This document shows positions 1-6,033 of a DNA stretch of 11,846 nt, piece after piece. This DNA is from an uncultured Syntrophomonadaceae bacterium (GTDB lineage Bacteria; Bacillota; Syntrophomonadia; Syntrophomonadales; Syntrophomonadaceae). The DNA lies in contig CALXSZ010000036.1 of NCBI GenBank assembly GCA_944391275.1, positions 1 through 11,846 on the forward strand, written 5' to 3'. The position numbers and the translations under genes are program-made. Under the pieces are notes generated by a model that saw only the letters and a list, made by a program, of their open reading frames with translations, was not told the origin of the DNA and did no database searches. The number at the start of each line of letters is the position of its first letter. Position 1 is the first letter of the stretch.

Positions 1-1155
1 GTTGCCATGTTCAAATCCATCCACTTCGCACACCACATGCAAAATCACTTCGTCCAAATCCAATTCGGTTTTCACCCGGTCATATTGGATCATCGTGATA
101 TTCGCATTGTTGCGCGCCACAATGACCGTAAACCGTTCCATACTTCCAGGAACGTCGCGCAAAATGGTCTGGAACTTCATATTTCTGCCGCGTGTGATTA
201 ATCCTTTTTCCACGATCCGATGAATAAAACTCACATCAATATTGCCTCCAGAGAGAATACAAGCCACTTTTTTCCCCGTGAAGCCGCCTTTATGATTGAG
301 AACCGCCGCCAACGTTGCAGCGCCGGAAGGTTCAACTACCTGTTTGGTTCGTTCCAAAAGCAACAAAATCGCTGCAGCAAGTTCTCCGTCGCTGACAGTC
401 ATCATATCGTCAACGCAATCCTGGATAATCTTCACGGTACGTTCGCCCGGCGCTTTAACGGCGATCCCATCGGCAATGGTGTGAATATTTTCACTGACCA
501 CCCGTTGTCCGGATCGAAAAGAATCCACAATTGCCGGAGCGCCCTCCGCCTGCACGCCAATCAATTGCACGCGCGGATTGATCTGTTTGATACAGGACGC
601 CACGCCGGCCAAAAGTCCTCCGCCTCCCGCCGGAACCAACACCACGTCCACGCTGGGTAAATCCTGCAAAATCTCTAATCCCAAAGTTCCCTGTCCGGCA
701 ATCACATCCTCGTCGTCAAAGGGATGGATAAAGACAGCTTGTTGCTCCTCCTGAATTTCCATCGCCCGGCGGTAAGCGTCGTCATAAAAATCTCCGTACA
801 GTTCCACATTGGCCCCATACCCGCGCGTGGCCGATACTTTAGCGATCGGAGTAGTTCGCGGCATGACGATGGTCGCCTTTACGCCGATGGAACGCGCCGC
901 AAAAGCGACCCCTTGCGCATGGTTTCCCGCACTGGAGGCCACCACGGAATGCACTTGTCCGTTTTCATACAGCTTCATAATTTTGTTATAAGCTCCACGA
1001 ACCTTAAACGATCCGGTTTTTTGTTGATTCTCATACTTTAACCAAACTTCCGCTCCCGTCATTTCTGAAAAGGTCTGTGAAGAACTGAGCGGGATGCGAT
1101 GAATCACATTTTTCAAGCGCAGCGCCGCCTGTTCAATTTCCTTCAGACAAATCAA
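1..1155 (-). CDS. ilvA: Threonine dehydratase (threonine ammonia-lyase) with C-terminal ACT domain, 3' end cut by window edge
   Basis: PLP-dependent enzyme of the tryptophan-synthase-beta fold that deaminates L-threonine to 2-oxobutanoate, in isoleucine synthesis or threonine catabolism. 385 codons are visible and the frame is open to base 1, so only a short C-terminal piece should be missing if it has the usual length of about 400. The PLP lysine is K51 in KTGSFK; the phosphate-binding glycine loop PAGGGGLL lies at 175-182; LSGGN ends at N305. Residues from about 322 (FQTILRDVPGSMERF) form a single ACT-type domain, which fits the short one-ACT class rather than the long E. coli IlvA with two. 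The start is TTG at 1155, with GAGGGG 7 nt upstream; the N-terminus LKEIEQAALRLKNVIHRIPL matches the family. It lies 20 nt after ridA. The one-ACT class includes both biosynthetic and catabolic enzymes, so the symbol is less certain than the reaction. Confidence 0.93.
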   Translation of the reverse strand, partial: MICLKEIEQAALRLKNVIHRIPLSSSQTFSEMTGAEVWLKYENQQKTGSFKVRGAYNKIMKLYENGQVHSVVASSAGNHAQGVAFAARSIGVKATIVMPRTTPIAKVSATRGYGANVELYGDFYDDAYRRAMEIQEEQQAVFIHPFDDEDVIAGQGTLGLEILQDLPSVDVVLVPAGGGGLLAGVASCIKQINPRVQLIGVQAEGAPAIVDSFRSGQRVVSENIHTIADGIAVKAPGERTVKIIQDCVDDMMTVSDGELAAAILLLLERTKQVVEPSGAATLAAVLNHKGGFTGKKVACILSGGNIDVSFIHRIVEKGLITRGRNMKFQTILRDVPGSMERFTVIVARNNANITMIQYDRVKTELDLDEVILHVVCEVDGFEHGN

Positions 1156-1162
1156 CGATATT

Positions 1163-1168
1163 CCCCTC
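1163..1168 (-). promoter_or_regulatory. Ribosome binding site deciding the TTG start of the threonine dehydratase
   Basis: GAGGGG on the minus strand ends 7 nt before the TTG at 1155. No ATG or GTG in the same frame is as well placed, so the TTG start is preferred. Confidence 0.6.
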
Positions 1169-1175
1169 TTTCTCC

Positions 1176-1580
1176 CTATTCAAATAAAACGCCTTCTTTG
1201 GGCGCCTCCGCAACCCACTCAACTTCAATTTCCGCCCCCAGCGGCAAAGCTCGGACTTCCACCGCCGAACGAGCTGGGCAATCCGATGGAAAATACTGTG
1301 CATATATTTGATTAAACACATCAAATTTCGTCATATCCGTTAAAAAGACGTTGGTCTTAATCACTTGCGTCAAAGTCATATTCATTTCCGTTAAAATCGT
1401 CTCCATGTTTTTCAGAACTTGTTTGGTCTGCTCCTCAAACCCCCCCTCTACGAGTTGATTTTGCTCCGGGTCCAAGGCGATAACGCCCGAGAAAAAGATC
1501 AAATTCCCGCTCGCACAGGCCGTACTATACGGTCCTACCGGTTGGGGGCCTTTTCGGCTTAAAAAACATCTTTTTTGCAA
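1176..1580 (-). CDS. ridA: RidA family reactive enamine/imine deaminase
   Basis: Member of the YjgF/YER057c/UK114 (RidA) family, small trimeric cytosolic proteins that hydrolyse 2-aminoacrylate and 2-aminocrotonate released by PLP dehydratases, protecting other PLP enzymes. With a TTG start at 1580 the protein has 134 residues, near the family length of about 125-130. Seen: GPYS at 16-19, SGVIALDP near 31-38, and CPARSAVEV at 101-109 with R104 as the conserved substrate-carboxylate arginine, then an EIEVEWVA strand. The frame stays open upstream to an ATG at 1772 inside the RNase R gene. The ATG at 1589 has GGGGAG directly abutting it, which is too close, while the same GGGGAG is 9 nt before the TTG. 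The ATG at 1589 remains possible (137 aa). It sits 25 nt after rnr and 20 nt before the threonine dehydratase, whose toxic intermediate is its classical substrate. Confidence 0.9.
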   Translation of the reverse strand: MQKRCFLSRKGPQPVGPYSTACASGNLIFFSGVIALDPEQNQLVEGGFEEQTKQVLKNMETILTEMNMTLTQVIKTNVFLTDMTKFDVFNQIYAQYFPSDCPARSAVEVRALPLGAEIEVEWVAEAPKEGVLFE

Positions 1581-1589
1581 ACCAGCCAT

Positions 1590-1595
1590 CTCCCC
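1590..1595 (-). promoter_or_regulatory. Ribosome binding site favouring the TTG start of ridA
   Basis: GGGGAG on the minus strand has zero spacing to the ATG at 1589 but 9 nt to the TTG at 1580. This argues for the TTG, which also gives the usual RidA N-terminal length before GPYS. Confidence 0.5.
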
Positions 1596-1605
1596 AACAA
1601 CTTCT

Positions 1606-3933
1606 TCATGCGTGCTTTTTTCGACGGTTTCGTTGATTTCTTCGACGATGAGCTGTTCGTTGTTTTCCTTCAGCGCTTGTTTCAAGGCGACCTTCTTTTT
1701 CTTTTTGATCTTTCTTTCTTTCTTTTCTTTTTTGCTCATGTTTCTTTTTTTTCCCTTTCTTGATTTTTTCATTCAATGAGGTTTTCAATCGGTTTTCAGC
1801 ATTTTTCTGATTCCGGTATAATTCAAAATCCATCTGTAATGCGTCGGTATCCGCACGCACCAATACGACTTCTACCCGATCCCCTATGTGAAAAGTTTTC
1901 CCGGTATGAGATCCCAATAACGTTAACGATTTCTCTTCATAATGATAATAATCATCCTGCAAGGTGGAAATATGGACCAGTCCTTCCACCGTGTTTTCCA
2001 GGCGAACGAAAAATCCAAAACTTTGCACATTCACAATACGGGCGGAAAAAACTTCTCCCACAAAAGCTTTCATGTAGCGGATTTTTTTACAATCCAGCAG
2101 GTTCCTTTCCGCTTCTTCCGCACGCCGTTCCTGCAAAGAACAATGTTCGCCCCATTCTTTCATATGGGCTTCCAAGAAACGTTTCTGATGCGGATTCCAC
2201 GTTTGACGCAATAAGCCGGACAATGTACGATGAACAATTAAGTCGGGATAGCGGCGTATAGGACTCGTAAAATGGCAGTAATATTCGGAAGCTAATCCAA
2301 AATGGCCCAGCTCCTCCGGACGATAATCCGCGTGCCGCAAGGAACGCAAGATGCCCATTGCTACCGTGTCTTCAAAAGGTTTTCCCTTAATTTCTTCCAA
2401 AACTTTCTGCCACGCTTTGGGGCTTTGGAGCGATTTCGGAATCGGACAATCAAAGTTTTTCAAGAGATCTTTGAGTCGATGAAAGTTTTCTTGCTCCGGC
2501 CTTTCATGCACCCGGTATAAAATAGGAGCTTTTTGGTGAAATAGGTGTTCCGCAACCACCTCGTTGGCTTGGATCATAAAATCTTCAATCAATTTTTCGC
2601 CGGCGCCGCGTTCCCGCATCACACTCTCTATCGGATTTCCCTCAGCATCTATTTTCACGCTTGCTTCCGGGAAATCAAAATCCAAGGCGCCGCGAGCATG
2701 ACGGTTCTTTCGTAAACGATCCGCCAATTTTTTCATTTCCCGCAGCATGGGTAAAATGTCCCGATACTTTGGATCGACGTCGTCGTTTCCCTCCGCTAAC
2801 AACTCATTGACGCACCGATACGTCATGCGTTCTCGTACACAGATCAATGAATGAAATATTTCATACGAAAGCAACCGACCTTTGGTATCCAATTCCATCA
2901 CGCAGCTAATCGCCAGCCGATCTTCTAAAGCATTCAGGCTACAGATCCCATTACATAATTCCTGCGGCAGCATCGGAAGAACGGTATCCAATAAATAAAC
3001 GCTGGTTCCGCGCGCATAGGCTTCTCGATCCAACGCTGTATCCGGTTGTACGTAGTGGGAAACATCCGCAATATGTACGCCCAATTTCCACCCGGATGAG
3101 GTTGGGACCAACGATACGGCATCATCAAGATCTTTTGCGTCTTCTCCATCAATCGTAATCAGCAGTTCTTCCCGTAGATCTCTTCGGTAAGGCGCCAAGG
3201 ATTCGCCCACTCCTTGGGCAGCTTGTCTTTTTGCTTCTTCTATAACGGATAAAGGGAAAGCGTCCCGCAGCTCGTGTTTACGGATTACCATGCGCAAGTC
3301 CGCTTCCGCCCGTCCGGATTTGCCAAATATTTCGATGATCCGACCTTCCGGATCATGATGTTTTCCCGGCCAAACGGTTATTTCGACTAATACTTTCTCG
3401 CCTTGTCGCGCCTGTAATTTCCCGCCGCGTACAATGATGGGATAAATTTGCCGCGCGTCGTCCGGGATCACTTGCCCGGAACGGTGCAAACGTTGAAACG
3501 TCCCCACGAGCTGTTGATGCGCTCGTTGTAAGATCCGGATGATTTCTCCTTCGGACCGGCGGACGCCATAGCCGTTGCGCACGACCCGAACCATCACTTT
3601 GTCTTCATGCATCGCTCCGTTTAGATCCCGCCCTAAAACAAAAATTTCTCCCATTTCTTCGCAGTCGTTCTCTAACATGACCACGCCAAATCCACGGGCG
3701 GTTAAACGAATCGTTCCGCGATAAATATTCATCATTTCGGGCAAACCATATTGATCTTTTCGGGTTCGGATGATATCTCCCTGTTTTTCCATCCGCCCCA
3801 AAATTTGATTCAATTCTCCCTGCTGAAAGGATTCGATCCCTAAACCGCAGCAAATTTCCTGATACTTTTGTGGACGCAAGGCTTCCGTACGAATATAATG
3901 CAAAACCCGTTCCGCACTGATTTCCTTTGCCAA
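1606..3933 (-). CDS. rnr: Ribonuclease R (RNB-family 3'-5' exoribonuclease)
   Basis: Processive hydrolytic exoribonuclease that degrades structured RNA, including rRNA and defective mRNA. 775 residues, close to the family range (E. coli enzyme about 813). Order: N-terminal winged-helix region (about 1-65), two cold-shock domains (about 70-205), RNB catalytic domain (about 250-575), S1 domain (about 625-707) and a basic tail (715-775). The catalytic acidic cluster is in TIDGEDAKDLDDAV, with D262, D268, D270 and D271; HIADVSHYV is at 287-295 and HFTSPIRRYPDL at 554-565. In the last 55 residues 26 are Lys or Arg, as in the lysine-rich tails that help RNase R unwind duplexes or bind ribosomes. 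The start is TTG at 3933 with AGGAGG 7 nt upstream; a nearby ATG is out of frame. First gene of a leftward operon with ridA and the threonine dehydratase. Confidence 0.96.
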   Translation of the reverse strand: MAKEISAERVLHYIRTEALRPQKYQEICCGLGIESFQQGELNQILGRMEKQGDIIRTRKDQYGLPEMMNIYRGTIRLTARGFGVVMLENDCEEMGEIFVLGRDLNGAMHEDKVMVRVVRNGYGVRRSEGEIIRILQRAHQQLVGTFQRLHRSGQVIPDDARQIYPIIVRGGKLQARQGEKVLVEITVWPGKHHDPEGRIIEIFGKSGRAEADLRMVIRKHELRDAFPLSVIEEAKRQAAQGVGESLAPYRRDLREELLITIDGEDAKDLDDAVSLVPTSSGWKLGVHIADVSHYVQPDTALDREAYARGTSVYLLDTVLPMLPQELCNGICSLNALEDRLAISCVMELDTKGRLLSYEIFHSLICVRERMTYRCVNELLAEGNDDVDPKYRDILPMLREMKKLADRLRKNRHARGALDFDFPEASVKIDAEGNPIESVMRERGAGEKLIEDFMIQANEVVAEHLFHQKAPILYRVHERPEQENFHRLKDLLKNFDCPIPKSLQSPKAWQKVLEEIKGKPFEDTVAMGILRSLRHADYRPEELGHFGLASEYYCHFTSPIRRYPDLIVHRTLSGLLRQTWNPHQKRFLEAHMKEWGEHCSLQERRAEEAERNLLDCKKIRYMKAFVGEVFSARIVNVQSFGFFVRLENTVEGLVHISTLQDDYYHYEEKSLTLLGSHTGKTFHIGDRVEVVLVRADTDALQMDFELYRNQKNAENRLKTSLNEKIKKGKKKKHEQKRKERKKDQKEKEGRLETSAEGKQRTAHRRRNQRNRRKKHA

Positions 3934-3940
3934 ACCATTT

Positions 3941-3946
3941 CCTCCT
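3941..3946 (-). promoter_or_regulatory. Ribosome binding site deciding the TTG start of rnr
   Basis: Perfect AGGAGG on the minus strand, 7 nt before the TTG at 3933. The ATG lying between them is in another frame, which does not encode RNase R. Confidence 0.75.
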
Positions 3947-3966
3947 GTTTTTCTTCTATGGTTCCT

Positions 3967-3995
3967 ATTGTAACAGAAATTTCTTCACTTACCAA
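3967..3995 (-). promoter_or_regulatory. Predicted sigma-A type promoter for rnr-ridA-ilvA
   Basis: On the minus strand, -35 TTGGTA (3990-3995), a 17-nt spacer, then -10 TACAAT (3967-3972) preceded by TGT, making an extended -10. The start point would fall near 3960, giving a leader of about 25 nt before the TTG at 3933. Prediction from consensus match only. Confidence 0.6.
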
Positions 3996-4047
3996 AACAT
4001 ATTTCTCTTTCTGCCCATTTTGTTTTACCGAAGATTTCCGCAAAACC

Positions 4048-4076
4048 TTCTTTCTTCATTTCCATTATGCTACAAT
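4048..4076 (+). promoter_or_regulatory. Predicted extended -10 promoter for the MNT-HEPN pair
   Basis: TGCTACAAT at 4068-4076 is an extended -10 box; a weak -35 (TTCTTT, 4048-4053) lies 17 nt upstream. It faces away from the rnr promoter, and the two -10 boxes differ only at the N of TGNTACAAT. The predicted start lies about 25-30 nt before the TTG at 4110. Confidence 0.45.
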
Positions 4077-4109
4077 AAAGAAGAAAACATACAGAAAGAA
4101 GATGACGTC

Positions 4110-4460
4110 TTGTCACCTCGCCTCCTTTTTACCCAACTTTACGAAAAATTCAGAACCTATCCATCCATTGAGCGGGTTTTCTTATATGGCTCCCGCGCCA
4201 ACGGGCAAGCTCATTGTCATTCGGATATTGATTTGGCTCTTACGGGACCTACCCTGCATCCAGCTGATTTTGCCCGGCTGCAATATACGCTTTCTTACGA
4301 AATACCTACGTTCGTCCCCATTGAAATTGTTCGTTTAGACGGCGCGTCCCCGGATTTCATACAACGCGTCCAAACACAAGGAGTAATCATCTATGACCGA
4401 ACCAACATCGAAAAGTCAACGTTTAAAGAACCTTTGGGGAGAAGCCCTCTCTCACTATGA
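4110..4460 (+). CDS. Minimal nucleotidyltransferase (MNT), partner of the downstream HEPN protein
   Basis: Small polymerase-beta-fold nucleotidyltransferase of the HI0073/MntA type. In studied MNT-HEPN pairs such as MntA-HepT this protein is the antitoxin and transfers AMP to a tyrosine of the HEPN toxin; that role here is inference. Seen: FLYGSRANG at 24-32 (nucleotide-binding GSR, 27-29) and SDIDLAL with metal-binding D39 and D41. The third carboxylate, usually Asp, appears as E72 in VPIEIV, a conservative change. Length is 116 residues from the TTG at 4110, as expected for a minimal enzyme. The frame has no ATG close to the conserved region; one 180 nt upstream lies inside the rnr control region and is rejected. 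The ribosome site before the TTG (AGAAAGAAG) is weak, so the start is uncertain. The 3' end overlaps the HEPN gene by 68 nt. Confidence 0.82.
   Translation: MSPRLLFTQLYEKFRTYPSIERVFLYGSRANGQAHCHSDIDLALTGPTLHPADFARLQYTLSYEIPTFVPIEIVRLDGASPDFIQRVQTQGVIIYDRTNIEKSTFKEPLGRSPLSL
4378..4383 (+). promoter_or_regulatory. Ribosome binding site for the HEPN gene, inside the nucleotidyltransferase gene
   Basis: AAGGAG ends 9 nt before the ATG at 4393. This supports that start and hence the unusually long 68-nt overlap with the upstream gene. Confidence 0.65.
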
Positions 4461-4791
4461 ACAGGCCAAAAGCCAAATGCCCGATCTGCTGCCGATTGTT
4501 TCCCGCGCTGCGATCTTTTTCTGTTTTCAGCGCGTGATGTTTTTAGGGTTTAAAACGCTTAAAGCTTTCCTGAAAGAGGAAGGGTTGCGTCCGCTAACCC
4601 CTAAGCAGCATCTAGAAATGGCCGCTCAAGTCGGTTGGATTCCGCTTGAATCGGAAGACGACTGGTGGATTCTGCTCATGAGCTGGTTGGGGATCAGCGA
4701 AGTCTATGAAGAGGAACAGGCGGAAAAATTACTGGAAGATATTCTGGCGCACGATTTTGTCATAGAGAACTTATTTGAAACGCTCTCATAA
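4393..4791 (+). CDS. HEPN-domain protein, HI0074/HepT-like, with degenerate RNase motif
   Basis: Mostly helical 132-residue protein paired with a minimal nucleotidyltransferase, resembling the HI0074 'nucleotidyltransferase substrate binding' family and HepT toxins. The family hallmark FxxxFExxxKTLKxxL is seen as FCFQRVMFLGFKTLKAFL at 43-60. HepT-type toxins carry R-x4-H-x-Y, with R and H cleaving RNA and Y the target of AMP addition. By anchoring on the following YEEE (YDEE in relatives), this motif reads W98-x4-E103-x-Y105: Arg and His are gone, Tyr is kept. The protein is therefore unlikely to be an active RNase of this type (inference). ATG start with a good ribosome site. Translation is probably coupled to the upstream gene. 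No homology search was possible, so it could also be a diverged subfamily with another role. Confidence 0.8.
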   Translation: MTEPTSKSQRLKNLWGEALSHYEQAKSQMPDLLPIVSRAAIFFCFQRVMFLGFKTLKAFLKEEGLRPLTPKQHLEMAAQVGWIPLESEDDWWILLMSWLGISEVYEEEQAEKLLEDILAHDFVIENLFETLS

Positions 4792-4867
4792 AAAATCGAC
4801 GTTTTTTGTATTTTTCAAAAATTCCCTGTCATTTTTTCCAAAATTTCTCTTTATTCTCGCACAAATT

Positions 4868-4895
4868 TGTTTTAGAATAAAAGATAGTGTATCCT
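4868..4895 (+). promoter_or_regulatory. Possible promoter for minD-minE-minC
   Basis: TTGTTT (4868-4873), 16-nt spacer, TATCCT (4890-4895) in the 141-nt AT-rich gap between the HEPN gene and minD. A 10-bp perfect palindrome, ACAAATTTGT (4861-4870), overlaps the -35 box. An alternative -10, TAAAAT (4897-4902), lacks a well-spaced -35. No clear terminator follows the HEPN gene, so read-through is also possible. Confidence 0.4.
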
Positions 4896-4918
4896 GTAAA
4901 ATGAATTTTATTTGCTGG

Positions 4919-4926
4919 AAGGAGGT
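4919..4926 (+). promoter_or_regulatory. Ribosome binding site deciding the GTG start of minD
   Basis: AAGGAGGT, almost the full anti-Shine-Dalgarno complement, ends 6 nt before the GTG at 4933. The in-frame TTG at 4912 lies upstream of this site and is rejected as a start. Confidence 0.8.
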
Positions 4927-4932
4927 CTTCTT

Positions 4933-5745
4933 GTGGGGAAAAAGACCGATTCAAGTCAAGTGATCGTCGTAACGTCCGGAAAAGGCGGCGTAGGGAAAAC
5001 AACCGTTGTAGCCAATTTAAGTACCGGATTGGCTCAGTTAGGTTATATGGTCGCCGTCATCGATTTGGATATTGGGTTAAAAAAATTAGACTTAATTTTA
5101 GGACTCGAAAATCGAGTTATTTATGATATTGTTCAAGTGGTCGAAGGCGTTTGCACGCTCAAACAGGCTCTGGTCAAAGACAAACGTTATCCAGGGCTTT
5201 ACATGTTACCAGCAGCGCAAACTCGAAATAAGGATGATATTACAGCGGAACAGGTGCAGAGGATTGTGGATGAACTGCGCCAATCGTTTGATTTTATTTT
5301 TATTGATTGTCCAGCTGGAATTGAACAGGGCTTCAAAAACGCTATTTTTGCCGCCGACCGAGCATTAGTCGTTACGAATCCGGAAGTTTCCGCTGTGCGC
5401 GACGCGGATCGCATTACAGGTATCCTTGAAAATGAAAATTTTAAAAATATTCGCTTGCTGGTCAATCGAATTCGTCCGGAAATGGTCAAAAACGGCGATA
5501 TGCTCAGCGTGGAAGATTTAATGGAACATTTATGTCTAGATTTAATCGGTATTATTCCAGAAGACCAAAATGTAGTTATCTCCACGAACCGAGGCGAACC
5601 GATTATTTTAGATGAACAGGCTCCTTCCGGACAAGCCTTTCGTAATATTGTACACCGCCTGATTGGAGAAGAGGTACCTTTTCCCAATTTCGATATAAAA
5701 CCTTCTCTTTTCCAACGTATCAAGGATTCGCTGTTTAAAAAATAG
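4933..5745 (+). CDS. minD: Septum site-determining ATPase MinD
   Basis: Membrane-associated ATPase of the ParA/MinD family; ATP-bound dimers bind the inner membrane, recruit MinC to block FtsZ ring assembly away from midcell, and are released by MinE. 270 residues, the usual length. Seen: deviant Walker A SGKGGVGKTT at 15-24 with signature lysine K17 and catalytic-loop K22; switch I DLDIG at 45-49; FIDCPAG at 123-129; LDLILGLENRVIYD at 52-65, typical of MinD. The C-terminal SLFQRIKDSLFKK (258-270) is the amphipathic membrane-targeting helix. The GTG start is fixed by a strong ribosome site. It heads a cluster with minE 21 nt downstream and minC after that. Confidence 0.97.
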   Translation: MGKKTDSSQVIVVTSGKGGVGKTTVVANLSTGLAQLGYMVAVIDLDIGLKKLDLILGLENRVIYDIVQVVEGVCTLKQALVKDKRYPGLYMLPAAQTRNKDDITAEQVQRIVDELRQSFDFIFIDCPAGIEQGFKNAIFAADRALVVTNPEVSAVRDADRITGILENENFKNIRLLVNRIRPEMVKNGDMLSVEDLMEHLCLDLIGIIPEDQNVVISTNRGEPIILDEQAPSGQAFRNIVHRLIGEEVPFPNFDIKPSLFQRIKDSLFKK

Positions 5746-5766
5746 CGTGAGGAGGCCGCTGCTGTT

Positions 5767-6027
5767 ATGATTGATTTACTGAAAAAGCTCTTTAAAGATG
5801 ACTCCGAATCCAAAAGCCGTTCGGCCGCGAACGATCGCTTACGGATTGTTTTAACCAACGACCGACTGAATCTCTCTCAGGATGTACTGGATTCCATTCG
5901 CGAGGAAATTATCCAGGTCATCGCAAATCATATTGATATTGCCGGCGTACCCGAAGTAACCATTATTACCGAAGGCCGTCAGAGCGCAGTCGATATTAGT
6001 ATTCCATTGAAACCGAAGGGACGGTAG
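5767..6027 (+). CDS. minE: Cell division topological specificity factor MinE
   Basis: Small dimeric regulator that stimulates MinD ATPase and drives pole-to-pole oscillation or ring placement. 86 residues, normal length. The N-terminal MIDLLKKLFK is an amphipathic membrane-binding segment. RLRIVLTNDR at 24-33 corresponds to the MinD-contact anti-MinCD helix (RLQIVLAHDR in E. coli). Residues about 35-82 form the topological-specificity domain with the beta strand VTIITEGRQSAVDISI. GAGGAGG (5749-5755) lies 11 nt before the ATG, slightly long but acceptable. Presence of a true MinE implies a Min oscillator rather than a purely DivIVA-anchored MinCD. Confidence 0.96.
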   Translation: MIDLLKKLFKDDSESKSRSAANDRLRIVLTNDRLNLSQDVLDSIREEIIQVIANHIDIAGVPEVTIITEGRQSAVDISIPLKPKGR

Positions 6028-6033
6028 AAAATC

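Noticed and set aside
220..660. 146-codon open frame on the plus strand opposite the threonine dehydratase
   Set aside because: The minus strand carries the PLP lysine, glycine loop and ACT domain in one continuous frame; the antisense frame is a shadow.
1176..1772. 198-residue version of RidA starting at 1772
   Set aside because: The extra 60 or so residues are lysine-rich and lie over the RNase R tail; RidA proteins are about 125-130 residues and there is a better internal start.
1606..1772. Programmed frameshift joining RNase R to RidA at the A-rich runs
   Set aside because: Reaching the RidA frame needs a +1 shift, not the -1 shift favoured by A-AAA-AAG-type sites, and both proteins have normal independent ends.
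3927..4109. N-terminal extension of the nucleotidyltransferase from an upstream ATG at 3927
   Set aside because: It would overlap the start and promoter of rnr, has low-complexity Phe-rich sequence unlike the family, and would start upstream of the predicted promoter.
4792..4830. Possible terminator after the HEPN gene (A run, short GC core, T run near 4792-4810)
   Set aside because: The arms around TCGACG do not form a proper GC-containing stem; too weak to call.
5199..5858. 219-codon open frame on the minus strand opposite minD and minE
   Set aside because: The plus strand encodes clear MinD and MinE with all motifs; the antisense frame has no recognisable domain and is a shadow of the coding strand.
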